NCBI GenBank assembly: GCA_030844895.1
Contig: CM061231.1
Location: forward strand, 1,860,001 to 1,924,000
Source: Ambrosia x helenae
Lineage: Eukaryota; Streptophyta; Magnoliopsida; Asterales; Asteraceae
DNA length: 64,000 nt
Direction: 5' to 3'
Under the pieces are notes generated by a model. The model ran no database searches. It had not been told where the DNA came from and worked only from the letters and a program-made list of their open reading frames with translations. Made by a program: the position numbers and the translations under genes. Below, piece by piece: positions 43,738 through 55,068 of the stretch. How positions within the stretch are numbered: position 1 is the stretch's first letter; the number at the start of each line of letters is the position of its first letter.

Positions 43738-46700
43738 TCATTTCTTGGACGAGGAGGATGTGTCACTAAGATCATCATCATCTGAACCGGACAAGCTCAA
43801 CCGTTCACCACCCTCCGCCTGAGTCTCAGCCGCGAGGTCACTCGCCTTGAGCTTCGCGTACTCGTGGCGCGTGTGCACCAAGCCAGCCTTGTCAAATGAC
43901 TCCTTGAGTTCAAAGCAGCTGGGACGACCACGGTGGCTTACAACGAAGTCCACCAGCTCATACTTCAAATCATCAAACTCTGCGGCCTTCTTTGCAAACA
44001 CAGCATCGAGGTCCTGCTTGTACAAGGGAAATTCCTCCAAAGGTCTCCCATCCTGCGCATGCTGGTACCCTTCAATGAAGCCAGCCTTGCGGCCCACAAG
44101 CTTCGCAGCTGCATTCACTGCGGCCACCGCCTGACGCGTCTCCGCACAATTCTTCACATGATGGGCGACCTGCACGACGTTCAAGACATATTGTTAATGC
44201 AAACAAACACAAAGTAGTAGGAAGACAAATGCAAAATAGCGAGGAACATACCTCAGGGACACAACATCCCAGGACCCAAGCGCGGTCCTCCTCTGCCACA
44301 TCCTTATCACTTTGGGCCTCTAACAGTTGCCCCTCAAGCTCAAGTACTTTTCGGTGAAGGGACAAGTTTTCCTTGTCCAACCCATCATGACCTTCACGCA
44401 GGTCAGCGATCAATGCATCCTTCTCCTTGAAAAGCTCGCGGGCCTCAACCAATTTGTCTTTATGCTGCTGCACCAGCCGCCGCTGCACTTCCAACTCTTT
44501 GCAAGTCTCATCCCTCTGAGCTTCAATCTCACTGAGGCGCTTCTTGGTTGCCTCCATCTTCGCGTTGTCCTTAGCACAAGCAACCCTCCATTGCTCTTCC
44601 CTCTCAGAGATGTGCTCGCGGAGCTTGTCACGCTCCTCGCGAAAAGTAACAGCGTCCCATTTAGCACGCTTAAGCTCCGCTTGCACGCGGTCACGTTCCT
44701 CTGTCACGCGCTGTAAGTCTTGATGAAACCTATGACGGTCATGCGCCATGGACCCCCACTCCCGCACTATCTCTGCGGAAGTGGACAGCATGTTGGCCAC
44801 ACTCAAAATGTGGTCATCCATAAGGTCCCCGCGAGGACGCGTGGCCTGATGCTCGCGCTCACCAGGAGGAATAACGTTCGCCAAAAATTGACGACATTCC
44901 TCCACATTCAAAAATCGAGTGGCCGGAGTCAACGTCCAGTTAGGCACAAATATGCCACTGGACGACTCCTCGCCCTCAGCCGGGCGCACACCTGAAGGAC
45001 CAGGATTCGGCTCCGTGGTCACCTGTTTCTCGTTCTCCTCATCATCCACGGTCATATCAACCCCATGACCATACCCCTCGCTAATGTCTGTGGGTGACAC
45101 CCTTCCCTCATCACCTTCCGGGTCATTCCGCGGAGGAGTAGGGAGTCGCACAGGCGACGGCGACCGCGGCGGAGTTGGAAGACGCGGGGGAGTCGATCCT
45201 TTCACAGGAGAAGGATGGCGATGAGGGGATGGCGGATCTGCCAACACAGAAGTAACAAGCGCATTATCCTGCACGTCAGTACGCGCAGACTCCTCAACCC
45301 GCTCTTCAGGGGACGTCGGCCCGATGGGCCCAGTCTCAAACTCCCTGTTAACGGGAGCAACAGTCACATCCTCCGGCGCGGCCGTGCCCAACAACGAAGC
45401 TGTAAAAAAACACAAGGTCATTAGCCAATAAAAAAAAAAAAAAAAAAAAAAAAAGAAGGGAGAAGCAGGTAACAAACTCACCCAACAAATCTTCCTCCAC
45501 AGACCGGACAAGTGCGTCCAGCTTCACTCTCTTCTCAGCGGGCGATGTCAACTCCCCGCTGATTCTCCTCTCTCTACTTGACCGCCTCGAACGCTTCTTT
45601 TTCTGCGGAGTTTGTTGGTCCACAGAGTGACCCACTTCGGTCTCCACAGTCAACGGAGCCTGAAGAATCACCCCCTCCACCATGTCTTTCAGCGCAGCTG
45701 TTCCCTCATCCGTGAACGCATCTGAAAGTTCAACGTAGCTTCGTTCAATAGGGTTGTAGTTTTGAAGATACCTGCTAACGACCTCATGGTCTAAAATAAA
45801 GGCAGCACCTACACTTTGACTACCACCATGCGCCACCCCAGCCCTCGGCTGCCTCACTCGACGGAGAATAAACTCTTCAGACTCCGTCTCCTCTCCGCTG
45901 TCGTCCGCAACAAAGGTTGGCAATACTTCTCTCTCGCTTCCGCCTGCGGACGACAAACGCGGAGAAGAGGATGCGCCAGAGTCAGACGACTCATCACTTG
46001 AAATAACAATTAAAGGACAACCCGTCCGCATAAACATGTTCAGCGGAGAGGGGTTATCAAATTGAGAAAAAGGCTCACCTGTCTCAGTTATCTGCAAAGG
46101 CGCATTGACACCCTCCTGCGCCACAACCTCCAGTTGGGGACGAACAAGCGTGTCCCACGCCTTCTCCAATATATACAGCTCCCCATCCGCGAGCTCCCTG
46201 AAGGCGAAACCCATATTATCACCTCCCAACAGCACGCTATGTAAACTCTCCACATCTGCAAAAGAACAAAACAGGTAAATACAGATGTAAAGCAAAGACA
46301 CTGAGGAGCGCATCCTGAGAGACAAACCTTTGCCATCATCAGTCAGATGAGGATTACGTCCCCGAATATCATATCTCAGGCTCATCCCCGCCATCACCAA
46401 CGCCGTCTCAGGGATTTCACACAAATCCACTGGATGCGCAGTAAGAGTTTGGAACCAGTCTTGGTCTTTGTAGTCAATCAACACCGCCTTTGGCGCACCA
46501 TCATCTGGGTCCAACCGACCCATCTCAATAGGGATAACACCCTTGTTGATCCAGAAAAACTTAGGCTTCCAATCACGAAAGCTCTTCACCCCTGCCTTAG
46601 CACAGGGAGCCACTCCCGCGCGTGGCCTGCAAGACAGCCAACTCTCTACAAAGCAGAGAGAATAGAAGACATAAAACATGTCAACTAACGGCTCGATCTT

Positions 46701-47075
46701 CTGAGAATGACAGCAAAACTCAAAGAACATCAGCCGCGACATCAAACCGGGATGAATCTGGTTAACATGTACGCCTACAGTCTGAATGAATGTCTTCAAA
46801 AAACAGGTCACCGGAACCCTAAAATTACAATCTTTGAAGTACGTAGCGTACAACCCAATCTTGCCAACTGGAGGCTCCAAGATGGTCTTATCAGGGGCAG
46901 GAGCCTCAACACCATAGCTAGAAGGAAACGCATGTTCCTTCCTAAACTTACGAAACTCTCCTTTTGCCCACACTGCCGTAACTTCGCCGGCGTGTGGTGG
47001 CCCTTTTTTAGAACCATCATCTCTCCTCCTCGAGCCACCACGCTTCTTCTTGGGAATCTGAACAATGTTCTCCAT
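43738..47075 (-). CDS. antisense spliced gene, putative gypsy-type protein
   Basis: Four exons on the strand opposite gag-pol: 47075-46328, 46255-45482, 45399-44252 and 44169-43738. All introns are GT-AG with matching phases (donors AAAG|GTTTGT, TTGG|GTGAGT, GAG|GTATGT; acceptors TTTTGCAG, TTTACAG, CGTGCAG). Together they give 1033 aa. The N-terminal part (KKKRGG, FPSSYGVEAPAPDKTILEPP, LYATYFKDCNFRVPVTCFL, HPGLMSRLMFFEFCC) resembles plant proteins annotated as putative gypsy-type transposon (Transposase_28-like). The middle is acidic with a basic KKKRSRRSSRERR patch; then come a Pro-rich stretch and a long coiled coil (about residues 640-850, for example ERDRVQAELKRAKWD). The C-terminus is Ser/Asp-rich. 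Function is unknown, and the family assignment rests on memory of the domain. Confidence 0.8.
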
Positions 47076-47198
47076 TACAAAAGGATAAAAATGTTTCGAA
47101 AAAGGGGAACTAAACTCTTGAGAAATGCAGAAAGAATTTTCTTTTGATAAGGTTTGAAATTTGTAAGTGTGTGAATAGAAAAGAAGGACGAACGACCC

Positions 47199-47219
47199 CT
47201 TTTATACACAAGTCACGTG
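47199..47219 (-). promoter_or_regulatory. antisense gene promoter: G-box and TATA
   Basis: On the minus strand a G-box CACGTG (47219-47214) is followed 8 bases later by TATAAAAG (47206-47199), about 125 bp upstream of the antisense ATG at 47075. This lies inside the element but outside the LTR, so the antisense gene appears to have its own Pol II promoter. The G-box suggests bZIP/bHLH input; that is inference. Confidence 0.65.
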
Positions 47220-47552
47220 CCACACAGACGGTTACAGTCGTGTGGCACGACCGACCGCTAAGAGTGTGACACGTCAGGAAAGAGAAAGTCAGGGAGCATG
47301 CGAAGCGACAGGTCGGGCCCACCTGTCCCTACAACAGTACAACTGTCAGAAACTTTTCGGCTACCAACCTGTCCCATCCGCCCCGCACCCTGACACATTT
47401 GATGTATGCATTAATTACTGACGTGCGCAGGCAACCCACTTGGAATGACGCTGCGCAACGCGCAGCCGCATTTAAACAAAAACACAACAATTTCCTTTTT
47501 CTTTTCTTTCCTTTTAGTGCAGCGCCCTGCATGCAACGCATACAGCACACTA

Positions 47553-47565
47553 CACTGGGGGGACT
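47553..47565 (+). other. polypurine tract region
   Basis: TGGGGGGACT directly precedes the TG of the 3' LTR, in the position of the plus-strand primer. The tract is short and interrupted by CT at its end. Confidence 0.5.
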
Positions 47566-48093
47566 TGAAGAGATAGGGAACCGCGCAAGCGCACGGGCCC
47601 ACATCTCCACATATGCCAACATAACAAGCCTACGTGGGCTTCTAGAAAGCGGCGCGGGATACCTCGTAATGTGACAGCTAATAACCGACAGGAAAGGGAC
47701 GTCCAGCCAATAAGAGACGTCCATTCCCTGCTCCACGATCGCCTGCAGGTACGAGGTACAGAATAGTACAAGAAAGGACAGACAAGGACACGTGGACCAA
47801 TAGCGAAGGTACAGCGCAACGAATGACAACGGCCTAACCGTACAGCCAGCTGTCATTCTCCCCTCGACCAATCACAGAAGACCTCAGGTGGCCTATAAAT
47901 ACCCAATGAGGTCAGACGAAGAAAAAGATGAACAATCAGAGAGAGGGAGAACCATAGTTACGAGAATTAGATTATAGTCGAAGCGCTGTAACAGTAGCAA
48001 TTGTAGTCCTGTAATAACCATTGAATCATTAATGAGAATAACGTCCTTACTTGTGCTATCATTTTAATATACTGTTATATTGGTGTTTCTTCA
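47566..48093 (+). repeat. 3' LTR
   Basis: 528 bp, identical to the 5' LTR as far as I can read, followed by the TGTAG duplication at 48094-48098. Confidence 0.95.
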
Positions 48094-48098
48094 TGTAG

Positions 48099-49400
48099 TT
48101 ACTACAACTATTTGTCAAGTCAAATACTGAATTTAATAAAAAAACCAAAACAGCAAAGGAACTTAATCAGTTTATTATTAGGAGTTGCTATAGTTTGTGT
48201 CGGAAGCATCTTTTCTTTCTATACTAATAAAAGAAAACACATGAGGGACACATGGCATTCTCTCATGAGTTCTCTAATTTTACTATTTAATATAATAAAT
48301 TTTAATATAATTATATTAATTGATTTGCAAAATTATAATATAAATACATTAATAATCATAGTTGTAACAGAAATCATTAAAAACTGATTTAATGATTTCT
48401 GCTATTAATATAAATACTAAAATTCTATTTAACATATTTATATTATGTTTTCGCATTTAATATAATTATGTTTTAATACAAAATTTGAAATAAATTATTA
48501 GACATACTTTAAAATTGTACAATGGGATCATAAATGGGTTGTACGTACAATTAAACAAGGTTTTCGATGGCGGAAACAAGTCGCAGACTCTGATCTTGTA
48601 GTTGCGATTTATATTAAGAACACTATTAGTATAATCTGTTGGTCATTTAGAATTTAGCGTGTATAGAAAGGTATATATGCTGCTGTGTAGCTAACAGGTG
48701 CGTGCGGCTGGTGGTCGATAGAACAATTAATTGGGAGTAGACTGCAGACCTGCAGACGCCTGTTGAACTACAGGAACTGCCGCTGTGTCGCTCGAATTGC
48801 AACAGCTAGAAAATGGATCTTATGTTGTCATGATGACTTGGAAATTATTATTTTTTTCATGCCACGGAAGAAAAAAAAGGTTTATTATTGGCCCAACATT
48901 AAAATTCGGATTTTGAAATGTTGACAAGAAGGTGGTTGAAATCGTTTCAAAGATCAAAGCGATTTTGAATTTGAGTACCGTTTGTATTGGGTCGATCTCC
49001 GTCATTATAGGTTGTTTTAACGGTTACAATTACGCTTTGAAAGGACCATTCTAGCTGTTGTCATGCCAACATCAGCCCGTGCTTGCATTTCTTATCCTGT
49101 TAAAAAGAAGACTGTGTAGAATCATTTGCATAAATGGTAGATATATAGTTTTAGAAATTACATTTGGTGGGTATTGGGAAAAAAAACCAAAAATGTGATG
49201 CATGACTTTCATTTGGCGGCATCAAATGTAATTCTGCAAATAAAACAGTGATGCCGCCTATCCAAATCTTGTATTCCTTGATGTCGCCATTTCATTTCAT
49301 GTATTTCCTTTGATGCCGCCATTTCATTTCAAGGCATTGATGCAGCCAAACTAGATTAAGGCATCACTTGATGCCGCCAAATTGTTGTAAGGCATCCAAC
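48099..49400. other. intergenic, TGATGCCGCC repeats
   Basis: AT-rich. The continuation of the sequence interrupted by the retrotransposon comes first. At 48218 TCTATACTAATAAAAG resembles a Helitron 5' end, but the preceding base is T. Between 49210 and 49390 the motif TGATGCCGCC or its complement occurs about six times. No gene is recognised. Confidence 0.5.
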
Positions 49401-49554
49401 CTATAAATAATCTACACCCACCTTACCATTCTCTCAATCCCTTACCTCTTAATCTCACAATTTTACAACATAACACATTCTCTCATTCCCATTTACAACA
49501 CAATTGTAGAAAACTAAACAAAATACCATATGAGATATAATACTTTTCCCGCAA

Positions 49555-49986
49555 TTGTTATGGAGGGTACGGTTTTTTATTGAGATTGGGTCGATGTTAC
49601 ATCCAGATGGAGTTTTAACTGTTTTGGGCGGGTGTGAGCCATGCTTAACAGCATCGTCTGCTGTTTCATCACCTGCTTGGCAGTGCTTTTCTGGAGTCCA
49701 AGAAAGCGGTGTCGTTGGATCGGTGTTACATCCACATGAAACTACTTGGATTGATGTTACATCCACACGTGGTATAACACGTGTAGAATGCAACATTGCC
49801 TTTGTAGTTTATAATATTAGAGAGTCGGTTGTCGGTGGTGGTCTCAATCTCCAGTGTACCACCCCCATTCATGACGACAGACTCTTTAGGGGGGACAACC
49901 TTCCAGGCAAACCCTGTAGCACAAGGCCATCCGATGTTGAAGAATCACGATCAGTGATTAGCGACGTCGGCGATATAGGAATTTGA
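49555..49986 (+). CDS. hypothetical 143-aa protein
   Basis: Not recognised. A TATAAATA box at about 49402 and a pyrimidine-rich leader precede an open frame with reasonable composition (SMLHPDGVLTVLGGCEPCL, then SVLHPHETTWIDVTSTRGI). An internal near-repeat of MLHPDG/VLHPHE is visible. The first ATG of the presumed leader (near 49560) is in another frame and stops quickly. It could be a degraded piece of a transposon beside the Mutator fragment at 50619. The following 630 bp (49987-50618) contains nothing I can name. Confidence 0.3.
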   Translation: MLWRVRFFIEIGSMLHPDGVLTVLGGCEPCLTASSAVSSPAWQCFSGVQESGVVGSVLHPHETTWIDVTSTRGITRVECNIAFVVYNIRESVVGGGLNLQCTTPIHDDRLFRGDNLPGKPCSTRPSDVEESRSVISDVGDIGI

Positions 49987-50618
49987 GATTCTTTATCGTG
50001 CTACTTTGGTATGGCAGCCTGGGCTGATCATTGAGTACCTTTAGATTTGGTACCAATGTTCAACATATTGATATTCTTCCCCTGCCGCATTCAGATGGGT
50101 TTGAATCTGAATGCGGTCCTGAGTTCCTGTTGACTGGAAGAACGAGTTTCTGGGTCCACAAGCTGTAGTTGACTTCAATAAAGCAATTGTTGATTTCAAT
50201 GAAGCAATGTAGATGGAAGGTGTGAAATAGAAACTCAATGAAGCAGCGGTAAAATATTGGAATTGGTGATCTCGGAAATAGATTGTCTTGTAACTCGGTA
50301 GATTGTATAGTTTGATTGAGTAGTTTGGAAAAATAGTTGTTAAGTAAATTTGTATTATTTGTTTTAAATAAATCTATCATTATTACATGTATTTACTTTT
50401 ATTTTAGAAACTGTCTAGTAATAATACTAGTAGCATTAAAATTAACAGTAAGATAATAAGGCTGCCATTACTAAATAAAGCTCGTACAGAACATGATGAG
50501 ATGAGTCACCCAACTCATCCATGAAAGTAAAGGGTGATTGACGATACAGATAATGCAAACTAAACAACCTAAAAAAGATGACAGTGATGATACGACTGAC
50601 ACAACCATGTAGTGTCAT

Positions 50619-51346
50619 TCACTGATTTCGTTGACGCCTTGCATTTCCACAACTCTTCCTGTTATGGCCTGTTTCTCCACATCGAGTGCATGCATGACGC
50701 CTGGGGCAATCGTCATAATTCACATCCATCTCATTTTGTAGTCTTCTCTGACGTACTCTGCCTCGATGTATAGTAATCATCGACGGGTCCCCTTGAATTG
50801 TCCACTGTGCCGCCGGCCATTCAGACTTATGGCCCAAGGTGTAGAAATGACTGTTGTACTGCTGAACGTACGTGTCTGTGTGGAATTTCCAACTAGTAAT
50901 ACTGTGAGGGCTTTTACCCAACCAATTGCAAACAACAATTGCATGTGAACATGGAAATCTTTGCATTTGCCATTTGCCACACCAGCATACCTTTTTTTGT
51001 ACTCAACGGTGTAGTCATTTCCGCCCCGGTCATTTGTCTCAACCCTTGAAAGAACATTGCACCTTATCGCATTCGCATCATACATCGTGACTTCATGCTG
51101 CATAGCAACTCCCAAAAGGCTCTCATACCTGCTCCATATGCGAGGGGGTAGAGGGGTGTTGCAACTGCTCGAAATTTGAGTGTGCTTAACATATTGTTCG
51201 ACGTCTTTGAGAAAGGTGTAGTGAATCAGAGCTGTGATAGGCAGTAGTCGCGCTTCACGCAAGACGTTGTTCATGGACTCCGAAATGTTGGTCGTTAGGT
51301 TACCCCACCGACGATGCTCTTTACTCTTAATACCTGCTAACACCAT
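50619..51346 (-). pseudogene. Mutator-like transposase, C-terminal part
   Basis: Minus-strand fragment of a MuDR-type transposase. It has the conserved RWGNLTTNISESMNNVLREA segment, then a SWIM-type zinc finger whose CxH half is FPCSHAIVVCNW, then a zinc knuckle CTRCGETGHNRKSC at the C-terminus. The frame changes at an A-run (plus 50992-50998), so the two halves are in different frames. The catalytic DDE region upstream is missing, the plus-strand sequence having turned into CCACCACC-rich repeat beyond 51346. Confidence 0.85.
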
Positions 51347-51499
51347 AACCTACCATCACCACCTACCGCCGACCACCACCACCGCCTGCCTCAACTTCGT
51401 TTCGTCAATCCCAACCCAACCTGACCATCAATCGACCACCATAACCTGACCATCAATCGACCACAACCACCTGACCACCAATCGACCACCATAACCAAT

Positions 51500-51543
<44 letters not shown>

Positions 51544-51900
51544 ACACCACCACCATAACCAATCGACCACACCATAACCTGACCATCTCCTTCCTCTTCC
51601 GTCTGAGACCAGATCTGACCCGGAGGGCCGCCGGAGCTAAACGTTTATGCTCTGTTATTGGTATAGAGCACCGTAACCCACAACCATCCAGCAATGAACC
51701 ACCATCAACCTCAACCATCACCCCTGCCGCTTCCTGTGACCACCGTAAACCTCCACAACAACCATTCATCAACAAACACTAATAGGAAGAGGGGTTTTTA
51801 CCTCGGTTGGATTTGGGAACAGGGGCGCCGCCGCTGCTTCTCCTTCTTCCTCTTCTCTCGATTACCGTCTCTCTCTCCTCTCATTAAATCAGTTTTAAAT
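51347..51900. repeat. ATCGACCACC repeats and (GA)n tract
   Basis: Imperfect repeats of ACCTGACCATCAATCGACCA surround an uninterrupted (GA)n run at 51503-51540. Frames here are low-complexity. Confidence 0.7.
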
Positions 51901-53771
51901 ATAAATAAGTTTATAAAATTATGAGAAAATTATTTTCATTAATTTACATAAGAAAGCATCCATTTTCTATAAAAATAGAATTTTTGGGTCATGTCTTGTA
52001 TTATTAACATTATTATTTATGTTTAATTAGACATAATTAAACATTTATTTATTTACACTATTTAAACATCTATGTTATAAATACTTTTCTTATAAAATAG
52101 AAATATTTATATGTTTGAAAATCTTAATTACCATTTGTTAGATCATGGTGTAACTCATAATCATTTATTTATACATTTATAATTATTGTATTTATTTACA
52201 ATAATTACTGAAAGTAATTAACTACATTATTTTGTTTTAATTATTCAAACATAATTTGTATCTAAATATTCAATTGGTAATATTTATATTACCTAAACCA
52301 TATTTACAAACTTTGGTATGTTATTATACAACTTTTACATTAACGCGATTTATCGTAAAAACTCTAATTCTCCAAATCGACTTAGCAAACCCCAATGCCT
52401 TAGACCCTAGTTACCTTAGACTTTTTAGACATTTCCTTATTAGTACTCTTACACATTATAGGTTGAATTCCTCGGAATTCCCATTACTTTGCTCACGACC
52501 GCTTAAGTGGATTTTGATCGCTTTCACAAACTGTGAGTATATCTTTCCCCATTTTCATGTTTTACTCTTTTAGGGCTATTCATGTACACTATGACTAAAT
52601 GTTATTCTTTCACTAAATGCAATTCTCATGTGTGTTTGCGTTATGTTAATTTGTGTGTCTATGACTTGTCAAAATCATTAACCTTTGAGGGCCTGACATT
52701 TCAATGAATAGTACTATGGTATATACCCTTGTGACTCTGTTGAGAGTCCTTATCATTGCTATGTATTTCATTACTACTAGCGCATACTATATATATTTCC
52801 TTTCATTACATAGGGTTGATTTTGAACGGATATTACTTATTACATAATGGCAAATATGAAACCGCACATGAATTGCTAAACACTTTTCCTACAATATTTA
52901 TTCAAACAGGGTATGCTCACCAATACATTTTGTATTGACCAAATCATTTTCGTACATGTTTCAGGTTCTTATGAGATTACTTTCAAGCGTTTGGAACTTA
53001 GACTTAGATTGTGATTACTGTAACTTAGTTTAGATTGCTAGTCGTAATTGTTGTATTTCTTTCAATGTAATAAATTATTAAATTCAATGTATTCAAATTT
53101 ACATTTCTAGTCCATGAGCTATTGAACAATCGTCACTACGTGACACATCGATGTTTTCCGCCATCGGTTAGGGTGTTACAAAGGGTCTTAGAAACCATTG
53201 CAGATCTTTGAAGCTGGATACAAAAATAATAGAAGTAATTAACATTGTTTGATTATTGATTTATTTCAAACTAAATCAAAGATCTGTTATCAAATATTCA
53301 TTACAAAATCCAACGTGCATACAAAAATCCATTATAAGCAAATCAAACAAAGTTTTAGAATAAAAACCTTGGATGATGATCCAGGACTCTTTTGTCTGAA
53401 GAAATATTCCACTTGAATGATAAGGATGAATAGAGAGAGAAACTGATCAAACTTGAATGTTGAATATTGTTTTTAATATTGTTTGACTTGAGAGATTAGG
53501 AATTAGGAAAGGTAGTAATTGTCATTTTGACCATAATTAAGTTTTAATTCAATTTTTGATTTAAAAAAAAAGAAAATGTTATAAATTCTCACCATTTGCC
53601 ATGTGGCACAATGTGGGATGAGAGATAATTGATGGTGGAGTGGGGGATTGCCATGTGTCACAAATTGCTTTAAAATATTATATGTATAGATAGATAGATG
53701 TGATTAGAGTTTGATCTATCACACATATTTATAAAGATAAAATTACACATAATGATTAGTCATCATTAGAC
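51901..53771. other. AT-rich intergenic, possible LTR end at 53178
   Basis: No coding frame is recognised. GGTTAGGGTGTTACA ending at 53178 looks like an LTR end (TGTAACACCC type), preceded by AATGTAATAAA-type sequence, but no matching start was found. Confidence 0.4.
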
Positions 53772-53866
53772 TAGTCAAGGCACTTGACCATTTAATTAGT
53801 CAAAGTCATACACTTGACCACTTAATTAGTCAAAGTTCTACACTTGACTATTTGACTAGTCAAAGT
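53772..53866. promoter_or_regulatory. W-box cluster upstream of receptor kinase
   Basis: In 95 bases there are eight TTGAC cores (four on each strand), arranged in an imperfect 33-bp tandem repeat (CACTTGACCA, then TTAATTAGTCAAAGT). TTGAC is the core of WRKY-binding W boxes. It is about 1.2 kb upstream of the receptor-kinase ATG; the regulatory link is inference. Confidence 0.45.
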
Positions 53867-54295
53867 GTAACCCCTTTTATTTAACAACTAAAATTCTCCC
53901 TTAATAATAAACTACTTTACTATTAAGTCACTCGAGTTCAAGACTATTATTATTTCATAAATAATAATCCACCAACACATGAACTTATCTGATTCCTGTA
54001 TCAACGTGTAACTCTTCGGATCGTACCAGGTCGAGTTACGTTGACCTCGACTTTTAATTGTATCGGACATACTATATATCCAACAGGTTTTCCCTTCATG
54101 GAATCAAGTTTTTTTTTTTTTTTTTTGCTTATTCTATTTTTGTGATCTTTATTGTGATCAGGACTTTAGTTAGTCCTTCCAACACGTCAGGAAACCAAAC
54201 ACAGTGAAACTAAAAAGCGCTGAAAGTCTTTATTCTCGAAAAAAAGAAAAAATATATTGAAATGCGTGACCATCAATAATATATATATATATATA

Positions 54296-54380
54296 GGATT
54301 TGGTTCAAATGAGAACCTTTTCCCAAATTGAGAACTAGAGAACCATTCTGGGCCACACATTTCTCTAAGGCAAAAAAAAA

Positions 54381-54426
<46 letters not shown>

Positions 54427-54692
54427 AAAAATCGCTGCTTTATATGTAAGGAAAAATTTTTTTTTATTTTTTTTTTGTATTTTTTTTTCAGTATACACAT
54501 GTGTATAATTGCATTATACACATATGTATAATGCTATATACACATATGTATAACTGAAATATACACATATGTATAGCTGAAAAATGCTATATACACATAT
54601 GTATAATTGCTATATACACATATGTATAAATGAAAAAAAAAATTCAAAAAAAATAAAAAAAAAATTTTCCTTGCATAAAAATGTGCGATTAA

Positions 54693-54736
<44 letters not shown>

Positions 54737-54828
54737 TTTTTTTTTTTTTTGCCTTTATATGAAATGTGTGGCTCAGAATGGTTCTCTCAGTTCTCAAATA
54801 GGGGTTGGTTCTCTTAGGATCCCTACCC
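54296..54828. mobile_element. TA-bounded foldback element
   Basis: A 533-bp near-complete palindrome between two (TA)n tracts. Arms share GAGAACC, ATTGAGAACT/TTTGAGAACT, GAGAACCATTCTG and GCCACACATTTC in mirrored order, then A13/T38 and A44/T20 runs facing each other. The centre holds six copies of a palindromic ATACACATATGTATA unit (54491-54629). The ends resemble those of the larger element at 2021-5482. Open frames here are homopolymer artefacts. Confidence 0.8.
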
Positions 54829-55068
54829 TATATATATATATATATATATCATTTTATTATTGTCTCAAGCTAGAATTATTTGCTACAACTTCTTTTACAC
54901 GACATAATATGAGTCATCAACGCATAGAAACTAAATGTAGTCTTGCCTGTTGTCAGACGTTAAGGACCAGCTAATTAAAGTTGTCCATAATATCCACCGA
55001 TAATATTAATGACCACATGTAAATCTACAACAAGCACAAGTAGAAAGATATGCGACTCATGTAATCAC

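Larger units (their letters stand above)
36703..48093 (+). mobile_element. intact Tat-lineage Ty3/gypsy retrotransposon
   Basis: An 11391-bp element with two 528-bp LTRs (36703-37230, 47566-48093) that look identical base for base, TGAAGA...TCTTCA termini and a TGTAG target duplication (36698-36702, 48094-48098). Order: LTR, primer-binding site, gag-pol in one frame, a hairpin repeat array, an antisense spliced gene, polypurine tract, LTR. A second, cellular-type RNase H after the classical one and an extra antisense gene are known features of the plant Tat lineage (antisense frames are described in Grande-type elements). Apparent LTR identity and an unbroken 1788-codon frame indicate a very recent, perhaps still competent, insertion. 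Confidence 0.95.

Noticed and set aside
48218..48260. Helitron 5' end TCTATACTAATAAAAG
   Set aside because: The preceding base is T instead of the A expected at the insertion site and no 3' end was found.
50060..50380. 106-aa minus-strand frame
   Set aside because: Overlaps imperfect short repeats (CAATTGTTGA/TTCAATGAAGC) and resembles no protein.
53100..53178. Solo LTR ending GGTGTTACA
   Set aside because: Only one end is visible; no start, TATA or target duplication could be paired with it.
54187..54817. Several Lys/Phe-rich frames
   Set aside because: Created by the A and T homopolymers of the foldback element.
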